Positions 57,129 through 64,000 of a stretch of DNA of 64,000 nucleotides are shown here, piece by piece. Below the pieces are notes generated by a model. It saw only the letters and a program-made list of their open reading frames with translations. It ran no database searches and was not told the DNA's origin. The DNA lies in assembly GCF_002920615.1 (NCBI RefSeq), contig NZ_PQSU01000015.1:62001-126000 (forward strand), in the 5' to 3' direction. The position numbers were made by a program, and so were the translations under genes. How positions within the stretch are numbered: the stretch's first letter is position 1; every line of letters starts with the position of its first letter. Source of the stretch: Streptomyces sp. Ru62. Its GTDB lineage: Bacteria; Actinomycetota; Actinomycetes; Streptomycetales; Streptomycetaceae.

Positions 57129-59092
57129 GGGTTCAGCTCCACCTTCGGCACCGGCGGTGTCGGGTCCAGCCCGAACACCTGGGCGTACAGGGATAGTTCG
57201 GCCTCCAGGGCGCGGATCATGGTGTCGGCCCGGCGGAACCCGTGCCCCTCCCCCGCGAAGGTGAGGTAGGCGTGCGGCACACCCCGGCCCGCGATCCGGG
57301 CGAGGAAGCGTTCGCACTGGGCGGGCGGGCAGATGACGTCGTCCAGGCCCTGGAGGAGCAGGAACGGCGCGGTGAGCCGGTCGGCGTGCGTGGTCGGTGA
57401 ACGTTCGGCGTACCGGGCGGGCACCTCGTCGCGCGGGCCGATCAGCGACTCCAGGTAGCGGGACTCGAAGTCGTGGGTCTCGCCGGGGCCCCAGGTTGCG
57501 AGGTCGAGCACCGGGTAGATGACGGTGCCGCAGGCGTAGACGTCGGTCGTGGTCAGGGAGGCGGCGGCGGTCCAGCCGCCCGCGCTGCCGCCCCGGATCG
57601 CCAGCCGGGCGGGGTCGGCGGTGCCCTCCTCGGCGAGGGCCCGGGCGACGGCCGCGCAGTCCTCGACGTCGACCACGCCCCACTGCTCGCGCAGCCGCTC
57701 CCGGTAGGCCCGGCCGTACCCGGTGGAGCCGCCGTAGTTCACCTCGGCGACGCCGATGCCCCGCGAGGTGAAGTAGGCGATCTCCAGGTCCAGCACGAGC
57801 GGCACCCGGCTGGTGGGGCCGCCGTGCGCCCAGATGACGTAGGGCGGCAGCTCGCCGTCGGGCGCGGTGCGGGCGGGGTGGTGCGGCGGGTAGAGGTGGG
57901 CGTGCACCTCGCGGCCGCCTGGGCCGGTGAAGGTGCGGGTCTGCGGCTCCGGGTAGTAGGCGGGGTCGACGGGGTCCTGGTGCCGGCAGCCGATCACCCG
58001 GGTGCGGCCGGTGGCGGTGTCCAGTTCGACCACTTCGTAGGCGGTGCGGGGACCGGCCGCGACCGTGACGACGCGTGTGCCGTGGGTCGCGAGGCCGGCG
58101 GCGCACTCCGTCCACGGTCCGACGGCGTCCACGATCTCGCCGGACTCCGGGTCGAGTATCCCGAGCGCGGTCGGCCCCCGACCGTGGGCGACGGCCAGGA
58201 GACCGTTGTCCAGGGGCGCGAACCAGCGCAGCCCGAGCTGCCACAGCGGTCCGCCGAACTCCTCCTCGCGCGGGCACAGAGGGGTGCCGTCGCGGTAGAG
58301 GTTCCACCAGCCGCTGCGGTCGCCGGCATACAGCAGGCCGCCGTCCGCCGACCACTCGACCTGGGCGACGGCCTCGTCCGGGCCGCCGGCGACGGTCCGC
58401 GCGTCCTTCAGCAGGCCGTCCTCCGTCACGTCGGCGACCAGCAGCTCCGTCCCGTCCCACGGCATCCGTGGGTGGTCCCAGGCCAGCCAGGCGGCCCGCC
58501 GGCCGTCCGGGGAGAGCCGGGCACCGGTGAGGAACCGGTGCCGGGGCCCGATCAGCTCGCGGACGGCGGCGCGGTCGTCGGCGGCCGAACCGTCCAGCGG
58601 TACGGCGGCCTGCACCCGCCGGATGTCGTCGGGGCCGTCCCCGGTGGACTCCTCCAGCACGCACCAGACCTCACCGCGGGCGAGGTCGATCCGGGGCTCG
58701 GCCCAGCGCAGGCCGCCGCCCACCGGGGAGACCGGGGTGAGCGGGGCGGGCTCGCCGCCGGGCTCGTACCGGTACAGCCGCTGGTCGGCGAAGTGCACGA
58801 AGACGATCAGCGGCCGGCCGTCGTGGACCACCCCGGTCCAGGGCCGGCCGCCGTACTCGATGACCCGGCTGCGCACGTTCCACGGCGCGGGCAGCACGGA
58901 CTCCTCGCCCCCGTCGGTCCGCCGCCGCACCAGGGCCCGCCGGCCGCCCTCGGCCGGCCGGGGCTCGGTCCACCAGACCTCGTCCCCGACGAACCCCACC
59001 CAGTCCGGCCGCCCGTCGTGCGCGGCGGCGAGGGCCGCGTCGATCGGCGAGGGCCACGATCCGTACGGCGCGCTCTGCATCCGCTCCCCCAT
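57125..59092 (-). CDS. S9-family prolyl-oligopeptidase-type peptidase
   Basis: 655 residues. An N-terminal seven-bladed beta-propeller (repeated WSADGG and GLRWFAPLDNG blades, about 40-400) is followed by an alpha/beta-hydrolase domain with GGSAGGWTAA near 510 (catalytic Ser), LDDVICPPAQCERF (Asp) and GEGHGFRR (His). No signal peptide; cytosolic. The ATG at 59092 is 3 bp after the M20 stop. It probably degrades short peptides released by the neighbouring peptidases. Confidence 0.92.
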   Translation of the reverse strand: MGERMQSAPYGSWPSPIDAALAAAHDGRPDWVGFVGDEVWWTEPRPAEGGRRALVRRRTDGGEESVLPAPWNVRSRVIEYGGRPWTGVVHDGRPLIVFVHFADQRLYRYEPGGEPAPLTPVSPVGGGLRWAEPRIDLARGEVWCVLEESTGDGPDDIRRVQAAVPLDGSAADDRAAVRELIGPRHRFLTGARLSPDGRRAAWLAWDHPRMPWDGTELLVADVTEDGLLKDARTVAGGPDEAVAQVEWSADGGLLYAGDRSGWWNLYRDGTPLCPREEEFGGPLWQLGLRWFAPLDNGLLAVAHGRGPTALGILDPESGEIVDAVGPWTECAAGLATHGTRVVTVAAGPRTAYEVVELDTATGRTRVIGCRHQDPVDPAYYPEPQTRTFTGPGGREVHAHLYPPHHPARTAPDGELPPYVIWAHGGPTSRVPLVLDLEIAYFTSRGIGVAEVNYGGSTGYGRAYRERLREQWGVVDVEDCAAVARALAEEGTADPARLAIRGGSAGGWTAAASLTTTDVYACGTVIYPVLDLATWGPGETHDFESRYLESLIGPRDEVPARYAERSPTTHADRLTAPFLLLQGLDDVICPPAQCERFLARIAGRGVPHAYLTFAGEGHGFRRADTMIRALEAELSLYAQVFGLDPTPPVPKVELNP

Positions 59093-59095
59093 CGT

Positions 59096-60412
59096 CTAGG
59101 CCGTCCGCAGGAACCGGTCCAGGACGCGGACCCCGAAGTGCAGCGCCTCCACGGGCACCCGCTCGTCCACGCCGTGGAACAGCGCCTGGTAGTCGAGGTC
59201 CACGGGCAGCTTCAGCGGGGCGAAGCCGTAGCCGGTGATGCCGAGCCGGGAGAACTGCTTGGCGTCCGTGCCGCCCGACATGCAGTACGGCACCACGTGC
59301 CCGCCCGGCGCGAACTCCTCCACCGCTGCCCGCATCCTCGCGAACACCGGCGCGTCCACCGGTGCCTGGAGGGCCACTTCGCGATGCGCGAACTCCCAGT
59401 CGACGTCCGGCCCCGTCAGCTCGTCCAGCGTGGCGGTGAACTCCTGCTCCCCGCCCGCCAGATACCGCCCGTCCACGTGGGCGACCGCCTCGCCCGGGAT
59501 GACGTTGAGCTTGTAACCGGCGTCCAGCATGGTGGGGTTCGCGCTGTTGCGCACGGTCGACTCGACCAGCTTCGCGGCCGGGCCGAGCTTCTCCAGCAGC
59601 CGGTCCACGTCGGTGAAGTCGGGGTCGATGCCGTACAGCGCGGCGAGTTCGGTGAGGGCGGCCCGTACGGTGGGCGTGAGCCGCAGCGGCCACTCGTGCT
59701 CGCCGATGCGGGTGACGGCGGCGGCGAGCCGGGTCACCGCGTTCTCCGTGTTCACCTTGGAGCCGTGCCCGGCCCTGCCCCGCGCGGTGAGCTTCAGCCA
59801 GGCGGTGCCCCGCTCCCCCGCGGCGATCGGGTAGATCTCCCGCCCGGACCCGTCGTGGAAGGTGAAGGCGCCCGACTCGCTGATGCCCTCCGTGCAGCCC
59901 TCGAAGAGTTCGGGGTGCCGGTCGGCGAGGAACCCGGAGCCGTCCTCGGCGCTGGCCTCCTCGTCGGCGGTGAACGCGAGGACGATGTCCCGGCGGGGCC
60001 GCACACCCTGCCGGGCCCAGGACCGGACCACGGCCAGGATCATCGCGTCCATGTTCTTCATGTCGACGGCGCCCCGCCCCCACACCACGCCGTCCCGGAC
60101 CTCGCCGGAGAACGGGTGCACGGTCCAGTCGGCGGCCTCGGCCGGCACCACGTCGAGATGCCCGTGCACCAGCAGCGCGTCGGCGGACGGGTCGGTGCCC
60201 TCGATCCGGGCCACCACGTTGGTGCGGCCCTGGGTGCGCTCCAGCAGCAGCGGGTCCAGGCCCGCCCCCGCCAGCCGTTCGGCCGCGTACTCGGCGGCGG
60301 GCCGCTCCCGGCAGTCCCCGCCGCCCCGGTTGGTGGTGTCGATGCGGATCAGGCCGGAGGTGAACTCCACGACCTCGGCCAGGGCCAGTTCGTCGGCCTG
60401 CTGGTCAGCCAT
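59096..60412 (-). CDS. M20-family metallopeptidase
   Basis: 438 residues. The di-zinc site is complete: H85 (LVHGHLDVVPA), D117 (GRGAVDMKNM), E151-E152 (FTADEEASAED) and a late His (LDYQALFHGVDE). The family includes dipeptidases and aminoacylases. The ATG at 60412 overlaps the M55 stop by 8 bp, and the stop lies 3 bp before the S9 gene, so translation is coupled. Cytosolic; specificity unknown. Confidence 0.92.
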   Translation of the reverse strand: MADQQADELALAEVVEFTSGLIRIDTTNRGGGDCRERPAAEYAAERLAGAGLDPLLLERTQGRTNVVARIEGTDPSADALLVHGHLDVVPAEAADWTVHPFSGEVRDGVVWGRGAVDMKNMDAMILAVVRSWARQGVRPRRDIVLAFTADEEASAEDGSGFLADRHPELFEGCTEGISESGAFTFHDGSGREIYPIAAGERGTAWLKLTARGRAGHGSKVNTENAVTRLAAAVTRIGEHEWPLRLTPTVRAALTELAALYGIDPDFTDVDRLLEKLGPAAKLVESTVRNSANPTMLDAGYKLNVIPGEAVAHVDGRYLAGGEQEFTATLDELTGPDVDWEFAHREVALQAPVDAPVFARMRAAVEEFAPGGHVVPYCMSGGTDAKQFSRLGITGYGFAPLKLPVDLDYQALFHGVDERVPVEALHFGVRVLDRFLRTA

Positions 60413-61238
60413 ACTGCTCCTCCACGGCGGCAGAGACGATCGTGGTGACCGCCTTGAACGTCCTGATCCCCTCGTACATCGTGGCGCTGGTGTACGCCAC
60501 CTTCCGCTCCCCGGTCCGCGCCACGCCGGGCACGACGGTCGCGGCCATGGCGAGATGTTCGGCGTCGAACTCGACGGCGACCGTGAACGGGCCGGCCTCG
60601 ACCGGTTCGTGACGGACCGCCAGCTGGGCCGCCTCTTTGGCCGCCGCGCGGATGTCGGCCGCGGTCCGGGCCGGGGTCCGGCACACGGCCGCGTACCGCG
60701 ACACATGGTCCTTGACGGCGACCTTCGGGGCCTCGGGCGCGTAGCCGAGGGCGTCCTCGCAGGCCACGTCGTCGCCGGTGACGAGGACGACGGGGACCCC
60801 GTACTCGGCGACGACGCGCGCGTTGAGCAGACCCTCGCTGGCGCGGACGTCGTTCAGCCACACCCCGGTGATCTGGTTGGCCAGGTAGGTGTGGGCGAGG
60901 ACGCCCTCCATGCCGGCGCCCGCGTGGTAGCCGACGAACGCGATGCCGTCGACGTCACCGTGCTGGACGCCCTCCACCATGGACAGCGCCTTGTGCCGGC
61001 CGGTGAGCATCTCGACCCGCTCGTCGAGCCGCTCCAGGAGGAGGTTGCGCATGGTCCAGTGGGCCTCGTTGACGAGCACATGGTCGGCGCCGCCGTCGAA
61101 GAAGCCCTCCACGGCGGCGTTCACGTCCGAGGTGAACATGGAGCGGCACCGCTCCCACTGCGGCGTCCCCGGCAGCACGTCGGCGGGCCAGGTGACGCCC
61201 GTGGCCCCCTCCATGTCGGCACTGATGAGGATCTTCAT
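60405..61238 (-). CDS. dppA: M55-family D-aminopeptidase (DppA-like)
   Basis: 277 residues, the size of DppA. Metal ligands of the family are present: D8 and E10 (ISADMEGATGV), H60 (VNEAHWTMRNL), H105 (FVGYHAGAGM) and E135 (VRASEGLL), with H116 as the active-site His. The self-compartmentalising D-aminopeptidase releases N-terminal D-amino acids, for example D-Ala from wall peptides. First gene of the four-peptidase unit. No transport genes lie beside it, unlike the dpp operon of Bacillus. Confidence 0.92.
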   Translation of the reverse strand: MKILISADMEGATGVTWPADVLPGTPQWERCRSMFTSDVNAAVEGFFDGGADHVLVNEAHWTMRNLLLERLDERVEMLTGRHKALSMVEGVQHGDVDGIAFVGYHAGAGMEGVLAHTYLANQITGVWLNDVRASEGLLNARVVAEYGVPVVLVTGDDVACEDALGYAPEAPKVAVKDHVSRYAAVCRTPARTAADIRAAAKEAAQLAVRHEPVEAGPFTVAVEFDAEHLAMAATVVPGVARTGERKVAYTSATMYEGIRTFKAVTTIVSAAVEEQYG

Positions 61239-61308
61239 GGTCGGTCACGTTACGCGTCGAGCGGCGGACAGGCTACGACCTCGCCCGGGGAGGCGATCTC
61301 GGGTCCGG

Positions 61309-62028
61309 TCAGGCCCTGGCGAGGACGAACCAGCGGGCCGGCAGGTCGATGCGGGTGCCGTCCGCGAGGTGCTCGGTCTGCGGCAGTACCGTTTCACCGT
61401 CGGCCAGGACGGCGAGACCGGCCTTGCCGAGCAGCCGCGGGATCTCCTCGTCGGGTGCGTCGGCGGGCTTGAGGCCGTGGTGGAAGACGCGCTGGAGCTT
61501 GGGCCCCGGGCCGCCCGGCTCGGACGCCGCCCGCCGCAGCACGTCGCGGGAGCCGGAGGTGAGCTCGACCACGAAGGCCCGGCCTTCGGCGCCGATGAGT
61601 TCGGCGACGGCGGCGGCCACCGCGGGGCGCGCGGCCGGTTCGCTCTGGTGGATGACGGCCCGCATGTAGACGTGGCTGTCGCCGAGCCGCTGGTGCAGGG
61701 CGCGGACGGCGTCCGTGTCGGTGAGGTCGAGCTGCTGGAACTCGACGGGGTCGCCGTTCGCGGCGCGGCGGGCGTGCTCGACGGCGGCGTGCGAGAGGTC
61801 GACGCCGACGGCGCGGGCGAAGCGGGTGGCCAGGTAGCGGGTCTGGGTGCCGTTGCCGCAGCCGAGGTCGACGATCGTCCGGCCGGTGTCGGCGTGGGCC
61901 AGGAGCAGTTCGCTGTGCGGTGCGGCGCTCAGGGAGGGGTCGGCGTCCCAGATCGCCTCGCCCCGGCCGTCGGAGGTTTCACGCCAGTAACTCTCCCAGG
62001 CGTTGCGGTAGTTCTCCGAGACGTTCAT
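61309..62028 (-). CDS. SAM-dependent methyltransferase
   Basis: 239 residues. Motif I VDLGCGNGTQTRYLA near 53-67, AVGVDLSHAAV and FQQLDLTDTDAVRAL near 105, with VELTSGSRDVLRRA later. Substrate unknown; the WESYWRETSDGRGEAIWDAD segment near the N-terminus is specific to a family seen in actinomycetes. The ATG at 62028 follows GGGGAGATC. It lies between the peptidases and the phosphatase and is transcribed alone. Confidence 0.87.
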   Translation of the reverse strand: MNVSENYRNAWESYWRETSDGRGEAIWDADPSLSAAPHSELLLAHADTGRTIVDLGCGNGTQTRYLATRFARAVGVDLSHAAVEHARRAANGDPVEFQQLDLTDTDAVRALHQRLGDSHVYMRAVIHQSEPAARPAVAAAVAELIGAEGRAFVVELTSGSRDVLRRAASEPGGPGPKLQRVFHHGLKPADAPDEEIPRLLGKAGLAVLADGETVLPQTEHLADGTRIDLPARWFVLARA

Positions 62029-62163
62029 ACGATCTCCCCACGGGTCGGTTCCGTGATCGGAATATCGCGGGGACCGGGAGCAGGGCAAGAGCCGGGCGGT
62101 CACCTTCACGAGATGTACGGCCCCTGGTCGCTCCGGGCGCGCGGTCCGCGTGCCGTCCTGCCG

Positions 62164-64000
62164 TCAGTCGCGGGTGGTGACGGCCTGCTCGAACCAGACG
62201 GTCTTGCGGTGTCCGCTGGCGCTGGCGCCCCACTCCCGGGCCAGCCGGCTGACCACGCGCAGGCCACGGCCCGACTCGTCGTGGGGGCCGGCGCTCAGCA
62301 TGGCGGGCAGGGCGGGTTCGTCGTCGGTGACCTCGAACAGCAGCGCGTCCGTGCGGACCACCCGCAGCCCGATCCGGTCGCTCTCCGCGTGCCGGACGGC
62401 GTTGGTGACCACCTCGCTGACCAGCAGCTCGGCCGTCTCCACGGCCTGCGGCAGGCCCCACTCCAGGAGCCGTTCGCGGACCAGTCGGCGGGCCCGGGCC
62501 ACCTCACGCGGGTCGGCGTCGAGCCGCCACTCGGCGACGTGCTCGTCGGGGATGCCGTTGAGGCGGGCCATGAGCAGGGCGACGTCGTCCTTGCGTCCGC
62601 CGCGGGTGTTCAGGGCGCGGATGATGGTGTCGCAGGCGTCGTCCATGGAGGCCGCGGGGTGGGCGGCGGACTCGCAGAGCGCGGCGAGGCCCTCGCCGAT
62701 GTCGGAGCCGCGCACCTCGACCAGGCCGTCGGTGCACAGCACCAGCCGGTCGCCGGGCGCGACCTTGACCCGCCTGACCTCGAAGGGGACGCCGCCGACG
62801 CCGATCGGCGCTCCGGTGGGCAGTTCGAGGAGTTCGCTGCTGCCGTCCTCGGCACGGACCAGCACGGGCGGGATGTGGCCGGCGTTGGCGAGGGTCAGGT
62901 CGCCGCGGATCGGGTCGTACACGGCGTACAGGCAGGTGGCGAGGTAGGTGTCGCCGAGCCTGCGGGCCAGGTCGTCCAGGTTGCGCAGCAGTTGGGCGGG
63001 CGGGGTCTCCATTGCGGCCATGGTCTGCACGGCAGTGCGCAACTGGCCCATCATCGCGGCCGAGTTGAGACCGTGTCCCATGACGTCGCCGACCACGAGG
63101 GCGGTGCGGGAGCCGGGCAGTTTGATGGTGTCGAACCAGTCGCCGCCGATCCGGCCGAGCCGGGTGCCGGGCAGATAGCGGGTGGCGATGTCGCAGCCGG
63201 GCATCCGCGGGGTGACCTGCGGCAGCATGCTGTCCTGGAGGGTGTCGGCCACGTTCTCCTGGTAGGTGTACATACGGGCGTTGTCGAGCACGAGGCCCGC
63301 GCGGGCGGCGAGTTCGGCGCCGGTGGTGCGGTCCATGTCGTCGAACTGCGGCCGGTCGGGGCGGCGCATCAGCACCATGAAGCCGAGGACGACGTTGCGC
63401 GCCTTGAGCGGGACGATGAGCAGCGACCGGCCGCCGATCAGGGGCCGCAGGTCGCGCTTCTCGAACTCGCCGGAGATGCGCTCGGACAGCTCCTCGGTGA
63501 CCCTGGGGACGAGCACCGGCTCGCCGGTGACCATGCACTGGTAGAAGGGGGTGTGCTCGGGGAAGGCGAAGGCCTCGCCGACTGGCACGGTGTCGTCCCA
63601 GCGGCCCGGTTCGTCGTTGTGCTCTACCCAGACGCGGAACATCACGGTGCTGGCGTCCGGCGGGCCGTCCGGGAAGCCTTCGCCGGCCAGCACCGCGGCG
63701 CGCAGATGGGTGCCGGCGAAGTCCGCGAACCGGGGCACGGCGGCGCTGGTGACCTCGCGGATGGTCTCGCCGAGGTCCAGGGAGGAGCCGATGCGGGAGC
63801 TGACCTCGTTGAGGAACTCCAGCCGCTCGCGGACGGCGGCGTACTCCAGGTCCTGTTCGGCGCCGGCCGGGACCACGGCCACGGCCCGCTGCCGCGGTGC
63901 GACGGCTTCCTCGGCGCGGGTGCGCCCGGGGCGGCGGGGCACGCCCCAGTACGGGGTCACGGGCACCCGGTCGTACTGGCTGAACTCCAGGACCGGATAG
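62164..64000 (-). CDS. GAF - SpoIIE phosphatase - HATPase regulator, 5' end probably outside window
   Basis: At least 601 residues to a GTG at 63966, and the reading frame stays open to the right edge with no ribosome site before that GTG, so the true start is probably outside. Domains: GAF (about 50-235, LEFLNEVSSRIGSSLD, VVLGFMVLMRRPDRP), SpoIIE/PP2C (about 255-460, RIGGDWFDTIKLPGSRTALV, VGDVMGHGLNSAAMMG, LCTDGLVEVRG) and a C-terminal RsbW-like ATPase (about 490-600, ELLVSEVVTNAVRHA, DESGRGLRVVSRLAREWG). Such proteins dephosphorylate anti-sigma antagonists and also act as anti-sigma kinases, so this could feed the SigB-type regulon seen in the window; that link is an inference. Confidence 0.88.
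   Translation of the reverse strand, partial: YPVLEFSQYDRVPVTPYWGVPRRPGRTRAEEAVAPRQRAVAVVPAGAEQDLEYAAVRERLEFLNEVSSRIGSSLDLGETIREVTSAAVPRFADFAGTHLRAAVLAGEGFPDGPPDASTVMFRVWVEHNDEPGRWDDTVPVGEAFAFPEHTPFYQCMVTGEPVLVPRVTEELSERISGEFEKRDLRPLIGGRSLLIVPLKARNVVLGFMVLMRRPDRPQFDDMDRTTGAELAARAGLVLDNARMYTYQENVADTLQDSMLPQVTPRMPGCDIATRYLPGTRLGRIGGDWFDTIKLPGSRTALVVGDVMGHGLNSAAMMGQLRTAVQTMAAMETPPAQLLRNLDDLARRLGDTYLATCLYAVYDPIRGDLTLANAGHIPPVLVRAEDGSSELLELPTGAPIGVGGVPFEVRRVKVAPGDRLVLCTDGLVEVRGSDIGEGLAALCESAAHPAASMDDACDTIIRALNTRGGRKDDVALLMARLNGIPDEHVAEWRLDADPREVARARRLVRERLLEWGLPQAVETAELLVSEVVTNAVRHAESDRIGLRVVRTDALLFEVTDDEPALPAMLSAGPHDESGRGLRVVSRLAREWGASASGHRKTVWFEQAVTTRD

Noticed and set aside
57473..60448. Plus-strand frame of 991 codons over the peptidase genes
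   Set aside because: Antisense to S9 and M20 peptidases whose catalytic residues are intact.

Overview
The window reads as chromosomal DNA of a Streptomyces. GC is very high with strong G/C bias at third codon positions, starts are GTG or ATG behind GGAGG-type ribosome sites, and many genes overlap as ATGA or GTGA. The content is typical of the genus: CBM2-tagged cellulases, an F420-dependent oxidoreductase, XRE/DUF5753 regulators, a gvpOAFGYZJLSK gas vesicle cluster and a SpoIIE/HATPase phosphatase. From memory, the gene neighbourhood (cellulases, then gvp-ligD-transketolase) resembles the SCO6490-SCO6550 part of S. coelicolor. No rRNA, tRNA, CRISPR array or intact insertion sequence was seen.

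Layout. 1-4 kb: two exported carbohydrate-active proteins on the minus strand, one a very large beta-helix plus fucosidase-like fusion that runs off the left edge. 4.6-11.6 kb: single genes (aldo-keto reductase, ABM-like protein, GH75 chitosanase, SDR, a surface protein flanked by two related repeats, a His-rich methyltransferase divergent from a phytanoyl-CoA dioxygenase). 11.6-20.8 kb: a cellulose/xyloglucan degradation island (GH6, GH5, GH48 and GH74, all with CBM2) with CebR-like operators in the divergent promoter region. 21-32 kb: housekeeping and regulatory genes (methyltransferase, pterin dehydratase, two XRE regulators, an orphan NarJ-like chaperone, OsmC, a membrane phosphodiesterase, two metallo-beta-lactamase-fold proteins, DedA, and an aminotransferase-fold protein with no lysine at all).

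32-56 kb looks like a stress island. It holds a low-complexity surface protein, a pyruvate-oxidase-like ThDP enzyme, a DUF2795/membrane/DJ-1 operon, a bacterial eRF1-like protein, an ABC-F ATPase, a 58-bp tandem-repeat array, a PAP2-diacylglycerol kinase fusion, the ten-gene gas vesicle cluster, a stand-alone LigD polymerase domain, transketolase, an NDH-2-like dehydrogenase and an F420-dependent oxidoreductase. Several of these genes carry upstream sequences of the form GNNT/GTTA-N15-GG(G/T)TAC, resembling Streptomyces SigB-type promoters, always with the same 15-nt spacer.

56-64 kb: a translationally coupled run of four peptidase genes (M55 D-aminopeptidase, M20, S9, S66 LD-carboxypeptidase), a methyltransferase, and a GAF-SpoIIE phosphatase-HATPase protein that leaves the window at the right edge.
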